From Lineolata rhizophorae (taxonomy: Eukaryota > Ascomycota > Dothideomycetes > Lineolatales > Lineolataceae), in NCBI GenBank assembly GCA_010093515.1, contig MU001675.1:1127386-1191385 (forward strand): 64,000 bases of DNA. The letters are read 5' to 3'. The notes below the pieces were generated by a model. The model searched no databases and was not told the origin of the DNA. It was given only the letters and a program-made list of their open reading frames with translations. Both the position numbers and the translations under genes were made by a program. Positions 35,716-48,100 of this stretch are shown here, piece by piece; within the stretch, counting starts at the first letter, position 1, and the number at the start of each line of letters is the position of its first letter.

Positions 35716-38264
35716 ATGGGCATCTCGGGTATGCATCGCAGTCGCCGAACTTCCTTCCTGCACCTTCAGTCATTGTTGACCAGCGCTTTGCAGGGCTACT
35801 CCCATTACTGAAGTCAATCCACAAGCCATGCAATCTCAAAGAATTCTCCGGCCAAACAATCGGCGTCGACGCATATGGCTGGCTCCACAGAGGGCTTCTC
35901 CCCTGCGCTATTGACATTGCTCTTGGCAAGGAAAACACCAAGTAATTATACCTACCACTTACGCACACAATTCATCCACTCTAACTAGTTTCTAGATATG
36001 TCGACTACGCAATGGGACGAGTCCGCATGCTCGTCCACTTCGGCATCAGACCCTACATTGTCTTCGACGGTGACTATTTACCGAGCAAAGCTGGAACTGA
36101 AAAGTCCCGCGCCGACAGTCGCAGCAAGCGCCGTACAACTGGGCTGGAGCTGCTCAACCTCGGGAAGCGCGGTCAGGCCTACGCCGAGCTCGCTAAATCT
36201 GTCGATGTCACCCCAGAAATGGCCCGACGGTTGATTGATGCACTCAGGCGCGCCAACATTGACTATGTCGTTGCCCCTTACGAAGCGGACTCCCAACTCG
36301 TTTATCTAGAGCGACAGGGTCTCACCCAAGGCACATTGTCCGAAGACTCCGATCTTCTTGTATTTGGCGCCAAATGCCTAATAACTAAGCTCGATCAGTA
36401 CGGCGATTGCGTTGCAATCAACCGCAGGGATTTCACGGCGTGCCGGGAAATCAGTCTGGTAGGGTGGTCCGATGAACAGTTCAGACGCATGGCCATCTTA
36501 AGCGGCTGCGACTACCTTCCGAGTGTAACCAACATGGGGCTGAAGACAGCTTATCGGATGCTACGCAAGTACAAATCAGTCGAAGGAGTAATCCGGGCAC
36601 TCCGTTTCGAGGGCAAATCCAAAGTTCCCTCGGACTATCTCCAGAGCTTCCATCAGGCAGAGATGACGTTCCTGTATCAGTGGGTCTTTTGCCCTCGGTC
36701 CAATCAGTTAGTCAATTTCCACGATCCCGGTGAGAAGGACATAAATAAGATGCCGTTCATCGGGCAACTTGTGCAGCAAGACATTGCAATCGGTGTTGCT
36801 CGGGGTGAGCTGCATCCTCATACAAAAGAACCACTGTGGGAGTTGCCCTCAGTAACTGGGTCAGCGAGCCGTTCGTTTGTTCCAGGCCGTCGAGCGACAA
36901 CCGTGTCGCAGTCAGGGCAGCACTCCGAATCGAAGAGGCCCACGAGCATTCAAACATTCTTCAAGCCGAAGCGCATCCCTCTTGCCGAACTCGATCCAAA
37001 TGCTCTAGGCCTCTCGAATAGTCAACAAGGATCCAGGTCATGGACTGCGGAAGCTGCTCCAAGCTTGCCCGACATGCAGACTCCAAGAGCCCATACGGGA
37101 TTAGACTGGAGTTCAAGCCAAAGAACCATTTCTGAGTCCCTACCAACGCATCGGCCTACAGCCCCGCCAATGAAGAGACAGCGGTTATGTTCCGACCAAG
37201 ACCCTGGCACACCAGCTAGGCGGTCAAGTTCAATCACTGCTGCAAGTCCATTCTTTTCTACTCCTGCAACCGATCCGGAGCTGGTTACCAGCGCGAAGGG
37301 TTCGCGGAGAAGCTCGCGGAGATCTGAGGTGGAGGTATGGTTGGATGATTCAACTGAAGACCCGAAAGCCGGTCCTACTGATATTGGGCCGGGCGGATCA
37401 ATCTCTACCGCCGAAAGTCTTGTCTCTTGCGCCGAAAGAACAGCGACGGATGGACACTCAACTCAGGCAGAAGAGCAAAAAGAAGCTACGGAATCGTTAA
37501 TGACTGCTTCGAAAATGGAGTCGCAATCATCGCACACGTCATTACTATCCAGTAAAGTTTCAACTCCCGCCACCTCGTTTGGCAGCGACGGTGAAGTTCT
37601 GGAGGATAGCTCGACATCGTGCTCGGCTGGACCTATAAGCATTGAGCTGCTCAGGTCTACGTTCTCGTACCACGCACGGAAATCGTCATTGGGAGATCTT
37701 ACGAATTACCAGTCGTACCAACGATCACGATCTCATTCCAGCATTCAGTCCCTTTCAAGCGCACGACTAACTTCAAGAAACCCCCACCCTAACGATCAAT
37801 CCGCGTCTTCATCCCGAGAATTTCAAGGACCGGGTCCAGCAAAGAGCGCTATCGGGGACGACATAGCCGAACCGCTCTCAAACAATCGCGTTGAGCCGTC
37901 TTGCAAAGATCCAGGTCAAGAGGAAACCGAATACATCAGCGCAGTTCCTAACAGTCCCGACCTGCTGGATGTTGCAAACAAAAGCAGCTGCAGGTCGAGC
38001 GTGGAACCCAACGTGGTCATTCCCGCGAGCGACGATAACCTGATGGCAGCTACAGAAAGTGAAAAATCTGTAGCAGTTGCGCCGAACGTTTCTTGGCTCT
38101 CCGAAGAGTTCGCAGGATCTCGACGGATCGGAAAGCCGAAGGGAAGCGAAGATCTGCTAGTCCCTGACAGCGAGGTAGAGGGCGACAGTAGTGACGACGA
38201 GCGAGATTCTCCAAAGAGCGGGCCATCCTTAAGTCTAGCGTCTTTCGCGTACGTACCGCGATAA
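35716..38264 (+). CDS. EXO1: Exonuclease 1 (XPG/Rad2 family)
   Basis: 5'-3' double-strand exonuclease and flap endonuclease acting in mismatch repair, DNA end resection and recombination. Three exons, 35716-35728 (only 13 nt), 35794-35941 and 35996-38264, give 809 residues. The tiny first exon supplies MGISG, which joins to LLPLLKSIHKPCNLKEF, the invariant Rad2-family N terminus. The N nuclease domain has GVDAYGWLH and RPYIVFDGD; the I domain has VVAPYEADSQLVYL and LSEDSDLLVFG, with metal-binding Asp/Glu; then SGCDYLPS and the helix-hairpin-helix region near VTNMGLKTAYRML. The C-terminal 450 residues are Ser-rich and disordered, with TSIQTFFKPKR resembling a degenerate PCNA-binding motif. Confidence 0.95.
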
Positions 38265-39667
38265 GTTCACCTAGAGAGGATTAGGAATAAGATCGGAAGC
38301 GGCACGTAACAACCCCCGACAGTCGGTTTCATTCCAAGGGCCGGTCAGACATTTTAAAACGACAGCATTTAATCAATTAAATTGATAAACATGATGTGCA
38401 CCTGTATTAGCTCTATTGAACGCCTAAGTGTTGAAGTGCCATTAATCGTTAGCATCGGACATCTTTCTTGGCAAACGTTTTGGTGCAGCTATGACCGGTT
38501 TCAAAGAGAATCGCGGTCTGTTACAATATACATTCGTTTTCTTTGAAATGTGTGAACTAATGTCTGGAGGATGTTTACTTGATGCTGCCGACAAATTCGA
38601 CGACTCGGCGACTCTAATTCTGCTTCCATTGGGTAGTTTTATCCTTCGGCTAGTAAAATAAAAAGAAACTCGGAATTAGCTATTTTACTAGTACATTAAA
38701 ATGGAGCCGTCTTTACGAACCCTAGATACACTAGTACTGTATTAAGGCCAACGGTGCCTATGAGAAAGCTCAATGAGCAGTCGGGTGACATAATCGAAGG
38801 TACAACCTTGACGACCCTGCTGAATACGGCTTTTAAACGCGTTAAACTAGGGTTTGCCAGAGCAATGTACGTCTGACGACGAGTAAGACGTGATCCGAAA
38901 CCCTAGGGCTGACCAGGCGAAAGCGCAAGGATGGCGTGCAAAACTTACTTTTCTTACTGCGTAGAGTCTCTAAGCCCCGGAACGGCAATGTTCTGGCCCC
39001 CGGGAAATATGTTACTTATTTGCGGGGAAAGTCACAGCAGGGTTTGACCACACGCGACTGCGTGTACGACCCGCCTTCCATTAACTACGTAATAGTGATA
39101 GCAGCCAATTTCTGGTTAGTTAGTTCTAGGGTCTTAGCCAGCTATCCCTAATCGTAGCTTAATAACGCATTTCAGCAAGCTCGTTTTTCAAAAGTAGCTT
39201 TCGCAATACTAGGGCGCTAACTAAGCAGACTTTAGAGGCCACGGCGGCCTACTTCATAGAGTCCACTCAATGCGAACTGCTGTTTCCATGGATTTTTCTT
39301 CTCGCTCCAAATGTCATCCTCCTTGGGCCAGTACAGCCTATCAGTTAGCCTTGGCAGAATTCGGGAGTGATGTTCGCTTTCAAGCGACCCCTTGACATTA
39401 ACGCGGTAGGAGGCCTAACTGGGGGGTTACTTGCCTGGCCTCCGACTAGCCGCATGAAGCACTGATGATCGATCCCTACCTGCTTGATGGCTCACTGAGG
39501 CGGTTTAGGATTGCCCCGTGTATGCTACTCTGACATCTCTATTAATATAAAAGCACCCCCTACGGCATTCCCTTCTAAAAGGTTTCCACGGCCACCGATC
39601 CCACTTCGTCCAGTCCATTTACTTCTTTACTCGTAACAAAGTAACAGCTTGTTATCCGATCGTCAAC
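38265..39667. other. AT-rich intergenic region before the P450
   Basis: No gene is supported in this 1.4-kb stretch. It has lower GC than its neighbours, many stops in all frames and a 9-nt inverted repeat (CTAGGGTTT at 38847-38855, AAACCCTAG at 38898-38906). The last part carries the P450 promoter. Confidence 0.5.
39546..39553 (+). promoter_or_regulatory. TATA box of the P450 gene
   Basis: TATAAAAG lies 115 nt before the P450 start codon, at a suitable distance for a TATA element with a 5' leader of about 80 nt. It is the clearest TATA box in the window, consistent with an inducible rather than housekeeping gene. Confidence 0.5.
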
Positions 39668-41309
39668 ATGTTCGGCGCAATATTCCTCGTTGGTTGGTCC
39701 CTGTGTGCCCTCGTTATCTACAGTCTTATATCGAGCTTCGTTCGACGTCGGCAGCATGCCCGGCTCGCGAGACAACTAGGCTGCGAGCCTCCCCCTATTC
39801 TCCCTACCGGGTTCTTGGGAATCCGTCGAGCTATTACTATGATGAAAGCACAGCAAAAAAGGCAGCTCCAGGATGCTTTCTTAAACGAACGCAATGCGAT
39901 GCAAAAAATGGGAAAACCGTGTAACACATTGAAAGTGGAGTTCCTGAACCAGACACTAATGGTAACCTACGATCCCAAAAACGTTCAAGCTCTCCTCGCC
40001 ACCCAGTTCAAGGACTTTGCCCTCGGTCCTATCAGGTTTGGGGGTTTTTATCCGTTACTTGGCACCGGCATAGTAAGTTTGATAGCCTCGCAATCTCGTG
40101 CACAGCTACTGACCACTTCCTGTGCAGTTTTCTACAGACGGGAGTGCCTGGGAACATTCTCGGACGATGCTTCGGCCCCAATTCGCTCGAAGCCAGGTTG
40201 AGGATACCGCTGTTGAAGAGTACCACTTGCAAAACTTTATGCAAGCGCTCCAAGTGGGACCGGATGGCTGCGCGGACGTCGAGGATATCCAAACACTCTT
40301 CTTCCGGCTGACCATGGACTCGGCGACTGAAATGTTGTTCGGCGAGTCCCTTGACACGCAGTTGTCGGAGATGCCTGGCGCGACCGTCTCTATGACCCGA
40401 AACGGTCTCCGCGAGCGTGACTTCGCCGCCGCATTCGACAAAGCGCAGTACATCATTAGCGAGGGGTTCCGTTTAAATGAACTTTACTGGATATATCAGG
40501 GCAGGGAGCTAAAAAACGCATGCAAGAATGTACACGACTTCGCCGACTACTTCGTGAAGCGGGCTCTCAACCAAGAATTCGGCGAAAAAAGGACCATCGA
40601 GGATGGGAAGAAGGAAAAGTACGTCTTCCTGGAAGCGCTTGCGGCGGACATCCGGGATCCTCGCAAATTGCGTGACGAGCTGTTATCGATTTTGACGGCC
40701 GGGCGAGACACCACGGCTGCGCTCCTGGGATACCTTTGGTATTCGCTAGCCAAAGATCCAGTCAGGTACACTAAACTGCGCCAGACAGCCATCGACCATT
40801 TCGGAACGTATCAGCACCCAAAGCCCATCACATTTACGGGTCTGAAGAACTGCGCGTACCTGCAATATTGCATGAACGAGACTTTGCGGCTCTTCCCAGT
40901 GGTGCCCCTCAACAGTCGTCGCGCAGTGCGCGATACAAGCATACCTGTGGGTGGTGGAGCGGATGGCAAGTCACCGGTCTTCGTGCCTAAGGACACGGAG
41001 GTGAACTACTATGTCCATGTTATGCATCGGATGAAAGAGATCTGGGGACCAGACGTGGAGGACTGGAAACCAGAGCGGTTCGAGAACCGAAAGAGTGGAT
41101 GGGAATACCTGCCGTTCAATGGCGGGCCTCGCATTTGCCTCGGCCAGCAGAGTGCGTTGACCAAAGCTGGCTACACCACGGTCAGACTCCTCCAGAGGTT
41201 CGAGCGCGTCGAACCTGTCGACTTGGAGCCGCAGCTACGGCACAAAGTTACGCTCACCTCTCGCCTGTATCCTGGCCTCCATCTCAGATTGTTCGAGGCG
41301 TCGGGGTGA
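39668..41309 (+). CDS. Cytochrome P450, CYP52-like
   Basis: Predicted ER-bound monooxygenase of the CYP52 clan, whose members hydroxylate the terminal carbon of n-alkanes and fatty acids. Two exons, 39668-40072 and 40128-41309, give 528 residues. An N-terminal membrane anchor (about 4-24, IFLVGWSLCALVIYSLISSF) precedes a basic stretch. The splice restores LLGTGIFSTDGSAWEHSR, the CYP52-style C-helix region. The I-helix carries AGRDTTAALLGY, the K-helix ETLRLFPVVPLNSR (ExxR), the PERF region KPERFEN, and the heme loop FNGGPRICLG with axial Cys472. All catalytic residues are present. It stands alone, without other secondary-metabolism genes nearby. The substrate is inferred only from family likeness. 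Confidence 0.93.
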
Positions 41310-41711
41310 GCGGTGTACGCTTGGATGTTACTGGTGCACGTGCCCCACAGCAGTCTGGTCAGGCCCAAGTTGGGCTTGCAAAAGGAGAGGTGGGACGCTT
41401 GGCAATTGCACATACATGCACATGCCTAGGCTTACCTAGGCCGCTGCTTATACTTGGCGTAGTCAATCACTAATCCACACCACTGGTAGTTACCTACCGC
41501 CACCTTAACATAGTTTCTTTCCCGAGCAGACCTTGAGAGAATGAGTGATGCAATTGCGTCGAAGTGATGTCCAAAATATAGAAGCACATGAGAAAATGGA
41601 CCGCTCCGTAGTCCGACAAAATACAAAGTGCCAGCGAAAGATTGCTTGCACGTGCTGTGACTGCATTCCGCCGAAGTCGCGAGTCGGATCGCTCTAAAAT
41701 ACCGCGTCAAA
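41310..41711. other. Convergent spacer P450 / mannosidase
   Basis: 402 nt between two convergent stop codons. It contains an inverted CCTAGG-rich stretch (CATGCCTAGGCTTACCTAGGC near 41421) but nothing that can be called a gene; likely overlapping 3' untranslated regions. Confidence 0.5.
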
Positions 41712-43541
41712 TCACCTTGGCCGCCGGAAAGGATGCGCCTCCGTATTGAGCACGTACTCATCGAGGCTGATGAGTGCCGGGTCGCTATAAATTAAGTAAA
41801 AGTATTTCAAGGTCTCGGCCGTCCAAAAGCTCTGTGAACCAATCAGCTCAAAGCCAAGCACAAACAGCAAAACGAGTGGGCGGCCTACCTCCATAGAATC
41901 GGATTTCGGGAGCCGCCCTTCAGTAGTCGTGACTGTTACGTCCGTAACCGCAGCGTTCGCGAGCTCCGATTGGGTGCTTTTCATAATGGCTGTAAACATG
42001 TCCCACGCCGATTCTTGGAACCTAGGCTCGCCCGTGATACGATATAGAATGAACACGCTCTCTATCGCTTCAGGCCGAAGGATGTAGCGCTTATCTCTTA
42101 TCCCCGAAAACCCCGGCGGTAGCCTCCCCCGTCGGATAAACTCATCTACATCGTCACCCTCTCCAAGGGCTGCACGACGTCGAACCTCGCTCTTCCACTT
42201 GGCTTCATCCCACGAGCATTCGCCTTCATCCTCCCGTGGACACATGACCATGTGAGAAACTTCAGGCATAATGCCGTTCGCAGAATTTTTGTAAGCCCAG
42301 ATGCAGCCGTCGGTCAAACGACGGCCAATATCGACGTGCTCAGGCAGCCCAAACAGGCGACCTCCGAGGGCGAACATGCCACCCGCAAAGCATACGAGAT
42401 GTTGGGCTTGGGGTTCGATAGCTATGACGGTGGGGGCCTGGACTCGCACGTTCCCGCTCATGAAGATGTCGGCATTATCTGGAACCATTGGCCGAAAGAG
42501 GTTGTTGCGGATGCAGATAGGCATGGCGGCGTTATACATGTTTTGATACACAGGCTCTAGGCCTCCCAACAGTGCGTGCATCTTTGGCAGGTACTCGTAG
42601 ACCGAGTCTGCCATCGCTCCCAGAGTGAAGCTATTGTCGGTGGCAAAATCCGGCCTTCGGGCATCCACTACAACAGGCCACATGCCGGGCAACTTCGTCT
42701 TGCTCTGCTGTGACTCCAAGATAAGCGTAACGCGAGCAACGGCATCATACCATTTGTTGTCGCCTGTTATCTGGGCTAGGCGAGTGAATTCCATACTCAA
42801 AGAGCCAACTTCTGCGACCAGCGCAACGTCATTTGCAGTCTGGGGGTTCCCGTGTTTTGCAACATGAGGATTCCACCTCGTAATCGGCATTCTGTTTGGC
42901 GTGTCGAATGCGACGTACAACATGTCAGCGACTTCCACGGCCTTTCGGAGCAACAGCGGCTCGCCGCTAAGGTCGAATGCAGCCAAGAGGCCGCCTAAAT
43001 GGCGGATAGTCGTTTCGAAGACGTTGATGGTCTCAAGTGTAGACGTGCTAAAGTCGACAGTATCCACCGCAGCTACGGCTTCCCTAAACTCTTCCTCCAT
43101 TCCCATGATGTACAGTGTGTCCAGCGTATCAATCAGAGTGGCCGCCCATCCCCCGAATGTGTTTTTACTCCCACCAGAAATCGGCGCCAACTCATCCGCC
43201 ATCCAGGCGCGTTCTCTGTACGCCTTCCAAGTCCGCTCAAATGCTCTTTTAACCTCGGCTTGGCGTTGTTGCCTCAAGGCTCTCGCATCGGCAGACTCGG
43301 GTGGGAAGTTGTATTGAACATTGGGAAGCGCCTGCGGACTGCCCTGCGGCAGCGGGATGTAGGACTCGACGCGATTGCGAACGGGCATGTGAGCCCAGCT
43401 GAAGCGGCCCGTCGAGAATGGGCCATTCCCAAAAAGGCCGTTGATGCCGCCAGGGCTTCGCAGCCGGTAGAGGATGTAGAAGAAAACAGCAACAGCCACG
43501 ACATTGAGGGCGACGCGAGACCATCGCCTGCGGATGGCCAT
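41712..43541 (-). CDS. GH47 class I alpha-1,2-mannosidase
   Basis: Type II membrane glycosidase trimming alpha-1,2-mannose from N-glycans or acting in ER-associated degradation. Two exons, 43541-41889 and 41831-41712, give 590 residues. A short cytoplasmic tail (MAIRRRWSR) is followed by one membrane anchor (about 10-26). GH47 blocks: AWMADELAPISGGSKNTFGG, ATLIDTLDTLYIMGM, NVFETTIRHLGGLLAAF, GSLSMEFTRLAQITGD, DSVYEYLPK, LRPEAIESVFILYRITG, ESFWTAETLKYFYLIY after splicing, and the calcium-site Thr in VLNTEAHPF at the end. The 57-nt intron (GTAGGC...CACAG) lies between DSME and SFW, has a multiple-of-three length and no stop, so unspliced RNA would also be readable; the family has no insertion there, which is why I call it an intron. 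Confidence 0.93.
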   Translation of the reverse strand: MAIRRRWSRVALNVVAVAVFFYILYRLRSPGGINGLFGNGPFSTGRFSWAHMPVRNRVESYIPLPQGSPQALPNVQYNFPPESADARALRQQRQAEVKRAFERTWKAYRERAWMADELAPISGGSKNTFGGWAATLIDTLDTLYIMGMEEEFREAVAAVDTVDFSTSTLETINVFETTIRHLGGLLAAFDLSGEPLLLRKAVEVADMLYVAFDTPNRMPITRWNPHVAKHGNPQTANDVALVAEVGSLSMEFTRLAQITGDNKWYDAVARVTLILESQQSKTKLPGMWPVVVDARRPDFATDNSFTLGAMADSVYEYLPKMHALLGGLEPVYQNMYNAAMPICIRNNLFRPMVPDNADIFMSGNVRVQAPTVIAIEPQAQHLVCFAGGMFALGGRLFGLPEHVDIGRRLTDGCIWAYKNSANGIMPEVSHMVMCPREDEGECSWDEAKWKSEVRRRAALGEGDDVDEFIRRGRLPPGFSGIRDKRYILRPEAIESVFILYRITGEPRFQESAWDMFTAIMKSTQSELANAAVTDVTVTTTEGRLPKSDSMEVGRPLVLLFVLGFELIGSQSFWTAETLKYFYLIYSDPALISLDEYVLNTEAHPFRRPR

Positions 43542-45180
43542 TGTAACGAGGATAGGGGTGCGTCGGGACTATGTCGTCTCGACGGGACTGTTTTACGGAA
43601 TCAAGTAGGACTCATATCTCGTTGGAATTCGGGCGATGGGGGCCTCGACCATGCGCATTTGACGGAGTGCGGAAGCTGGGCGTGAGGCGCAATGGGGGTG
43701 GCAGGTTTGTGGACGCCTGCAGGTTGCTCTCCGTGCTCCGTATCAAGCTGCCAAGATACTTGCCCAAACCCCTTGCAGCTTAGCGTAATCAACCGCTTGG
43801 CAGGCCAACGCTGGCGCGCGCGCGCAGTCATCTACTTGTACGGAGTAAGGACGGGGGAGCTCACCATTTTCTTCTAACGTTTAGAGTGCTCTGTCAGCCT
43901 TCAGTATGCTAAACGTGTCGATAGCAAATCTAAGTTTAGTGAATCCGTGCATGACGCGCTAAACTCAACATCTGCAATTAAACATTTAGAGGTCCAGTAC
44001 TAATGGGAAGTGAACATCCATAGGACGCAGTCCAATGGACCAACTTTCAGGCCCTATTGGGTTAGTAGGAGTATAGCTGCATACTTGGCGGACCATGAAC
44101 ACAATATTTTCTGGTCCTTCTAACTAGACAATGTATTGACACATGTTTGAGAAGCTTTTCCCACATAGCTGTGCCCACGTTGTATCCCGGCGATCTAATG
44201 GAAGCAATATGTAGAGGGTCAAACGTATTCCCATTAAATATCTCGACCTTCCCAAAATAAAAAATAATCCATTGAGTCACTATACATCGAAGGAAAGGCA
44301 AAGAGTGGCTTTCTAAGCTACACAATTTTATGTCAAGGATTGACTAGTAGCAAAAGTATCGTATAGAGCTTATGATTACGCCAAATGTACGAGCTCCCCA
44401 ACCCAAAATCAAGTATTATCTTTCTTCGGATTGATTTGAATAGAGATGTCACCTAAACGCCCAAATAACTTCTATTTCGACGCACAGAGAGCTTGCAGGA
44501 ACGCTTAGTTGAGACGTCGTACTATCTACCAATCGCAAGCTCTCTTTGTTTAGTTTTTCTCAAATGGTTCAATTTGCAATCGTCCGGAACAACTTTTGCA
44601 ATCTTGAGTCTGCTCCGCCGCAATCCTACATGTTTTGGTATGACCTATAAGACAAATAGAGTCATTTGAGACTATTCACACACTGATCATCAGACACACA
44701 TCACACAATCACCACGCCATGGAAGTGGGCTTCTAGTCAAAGAGCAAAGTGATGAGCTCATATCATCAACTTGTGCGCTGTCTACCTTACATGCTAGTAG
44801 GCATGGGCCATGAGGGGCCGCTTCTATGCATGTAGGAAGGCAATCAACCTCGACAAAAAAGCCAGGGTATCCTGCGACCCCGAGACAAAAACCAACCGAA
44901 ACAGCTCCAAACAGCCTCTTGACCACGCAAATGCAAACCTAAAAACTCTACCCATGTGCATCGGAACCTGCACGCTGATGCATTCTAAGGCGCCCCGCGC
45001 GAGGGCACGTTGTCGGGAGGGACAAAACTTCGAACTCCAGCAACCCACATGGGAATTTGTGCACTCGAGCACCGTCAACTAGAACTGCAGCCCGACATGA
45101 GACCGTGCTTGAAAGAACACCTAGGCAGATATATCAAACGTAAGCCGCAGCCAATCTTTCAAGCATCTGTTTACGCTTCT
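43542..45180. other. Gene-poor region, 1.6 kb
   Basis: From about 43880 to 45180 the DNA is AT-rich with dense stops. Short repeats of TTTAG/CTAAA appear around 43878-43990. Nothing protein-coding is supported. The first 300 nt are the upstream region of the mannosidase gene. Confidence 0.5.
44486..44545. repeat. 11-nt inverted repeat
   Basis: AGAGAGCTTGC at 44486-44496 is perfectly inverted as GCAAGCTCTCT at 44535-44545, with a 38-nt loop, inside AT-rich gene-free DNA. It could be the ends of a small element relic or a chance hairpin. Confidence 0.4.
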
Positions 45181-48100
45181 CTAGTCCCATTGTTCTGGGG
45201 GTTGGTCCGCGCCGGACGGGTTCCAGCCCACTCCTGAAACGTTACCATACTCAACACCATCAATGACTTGCATTTGCTCCTTGTTCGTAGAATCGGCGCT
45301 CTCTTCAGCATCTGTCATCTCAACGTCTGCGGGCCTTGCGGGCTGTGCAGGGTGTCGACACAGCGCGTCGACTAGCTCCTCCTTTTTGTCGTCGCGAACG
45401 TAGACGATGAAGTATGGTGTTGGCGGATTGCTTGCGACCTGGCCAAAGATCTCAGACATGTCGGTGACTTCGGTGACGACGCTATCGTTGTATTTCCTCC
45501 AGACGTTATGAGTGAAGTCGTGAATGTAAATCCAGTAGTGCCCACCCTTTGCAGTTCCGCGATGCATGAAGAGAGAATGCAGACGGTAAGGGTGTCCTTT
45601 CATGTCTTCATATGGTGAGCCAATGACATTCGAGAGCTCCTCCAGTTCACGTTTAATTGCGACAGCCTCGTCCTTCAAAGCTTCGGCATTCTGTAAAAGC
45701 TCCGCCTTCGAAAACTTAGCCTGAGCATCGTGATCTGTGTGGACGTCTCCGCCAGATCCATTGGCGCCGTTTATCGAACAGATCAATTCCGACGAAGCGC
45801 TAAGCGTCTCTGCTGCGTCCAACTCTGTTTCGGTGCGAGAGAGATGCGCGTTTACTTCCTTGAGTTGCTTCATCACATCTTTGTAGCGCCAGTTCGCCTG
45901 GCGCTTTGTCTCTAGCTGTTCGTCTTTAGCGGTATCCCCGTGCCTCATGTACCTATCAAGGTAAATCACATCCTCAAGCGTGAGGTGGTTTTCGACCTTG
46001 TAAGGGACGCCCCGCTCACGATCAAACCCGACACGGTGGACATTGATTTGCAGGAATGGAGGAAGATGCGCGATGGTAGCATAACGCGGAACGACATCGT
46101 CCTCGAGGTCGACAGTATGGCGGTCGAAGAGAGCGTCAAGTGCATCGTAAATGTCTCGAGGGCCTTCCGCAACGTCGACGATCAAGTTATTGAAAAGTTC
46201 CTGTTTGGTCTCGACAGATTTCGCTTTTAGGTGAGTCCAAACGACCTTGCCATAAAAGAGCCTGGTTAGAGTTAGCATGGGAACAATGGCTATAGTAGGC
46301 TGCATGCAACGTGCCGTTTGACTATGTCAATCTGCTCGCCGTCTTCGTCAATGTCATCAGCTTGAATTGCGCATTCGAGCTGAAATAGGACATTGTCGAT
46401 AACTTCGGTGACATCTTGTTGCCTGGCGGCGAAAACAGCATCTTCAATGTCATTCTCCTTTTCAGCCGGCTTCGGCCGCGGAGGCACCGGAGGCGGCCTA
46501 GACGGTGGCTCCGGCTTGTCCGCGATACTACTGCTAGCTTCGTTCTCGGTTTTGGTGATCCAACTATCGGAGCCGTTAGGTTGCTGCTGATCCGGCCCAT
46601 TACCAACGCTCTGTGCCTTGCCGGCCCCGTCCACCAGAGGAACGGATCTGTCGGGTGACGCGATCCGATTAAGATGATCGGCAGAAAGCTCGTTCGGTGA
46701 CTCAACCATAGTTGGAGTGTCCGCGTTCTTAACGTCGACACCGTCCTGAGGCTTGGAGACCTTGACGGCATCCTCCATTGATACGTCTACCGACTTTCTA
46801 CGGCGCTCATCTCCACCGACGAGGGTAACATCGCTATGACTATCCCCTGCCTCCGCGGTGTGCGAGGCGGGCGAAGTGGCTTCCTCCGCGGTCTCTTCTA
46901 TCTTTTGAAATGAAGCAGGCCGCATGACCGGTCCCATCACAGGCATGCCGTCTATTTCCCCAAGACTGGGGCGGTCTCCCGTGATTGTGGATTTGCGACG
47001 ACTAGCCATGTCTTTGGAGGAGGCGAGAAGGGTAAGACAGGCAAGACGAACCTCAGGCTTGACGACCAAATCAGGCGAGGTAATCATGCCCTCAAAGAGG
47101 TTGCCCAGCTCGCGCACGAATTCCTGAGCCCGAGTGACTTCTTTGGCCGTGATCTTCCTGCTACCAACCTGCTTGCGCCGCAGATTCTCAGGGGACATGT
47201 CCATGATAGCCTTGTCGTGGTTGATAACCAAGTCCCGCAGCGGCTTGACCGTGAAATAAAACTGGAGGAGGCTGTTTAGATAGCAAGTGTTACCAATGTT
47301 ATGGAATCCGACTGGCCACTTCTCTGGCGGGCGACTATCAATACTGAATGACACTTCACCAGCGATGCCTGGATCTCCGTTGGCGCGGGTCCGGCAAAGG
47401 ATCTGGTAAGCTTGCTCAAACTCTTCGCGCCTGGTTGGTGCCTCTTCTATGCGTGTGAGAAGAAGCGCATTTAGAAGCTGCTCATCTGGTATGGCAGTGC
47501 GGTCGGGGAACTGCAAAATCGCGAATGCGCGGCCGACGTCCATCTCGGGCTCGCCTTCGGTCAGCTCACCACTGGCAAGCCAAGTGTAGAGCTTTTCACT
47601 GCGCCTGTGACGGGCGATGATTTCGATGGCTTTGTGGCCGATTTCTTGGTTGCTCTGGGCGTCGTTTGTCTGCCACGCTGTCAGTTTGCATTTGTGCTTA
47701 GTAGTCCACACGATATATCACCGCGTGGCATGCGGCGGCCAGTGGTAGCAGGCCGCCGGCGGGGTGCTGCACGCACCTTAAGCTGATAGAGCGAGATTAG
47801 AAAGTTGTCGTCAGTGCTTTTCTCGGCGTTCAGCCAGTTAAGCGCCTGCTCATAAGTTTCGATGGCTGGTGGAGCACACCGTGTTAGCGTGTTCGCAGCG
47901 GCGGGTGTGCGCAGACAGATGACGTGCGCACTGCGGGCATCCGCAAGACGGGGAAGGCACGACCCGGCAGCACAGCAGTACAGCGGGAAGGCACGCGACG
48001 CGACGCGACTTACTGTTCGAAGCTGCCTGTTTGATCGTTTCACTCTGCCGCGCCTGCCCGATGACGCGTAGCATCTCTCGCAGCGTGCCCTCTTGTGCCG

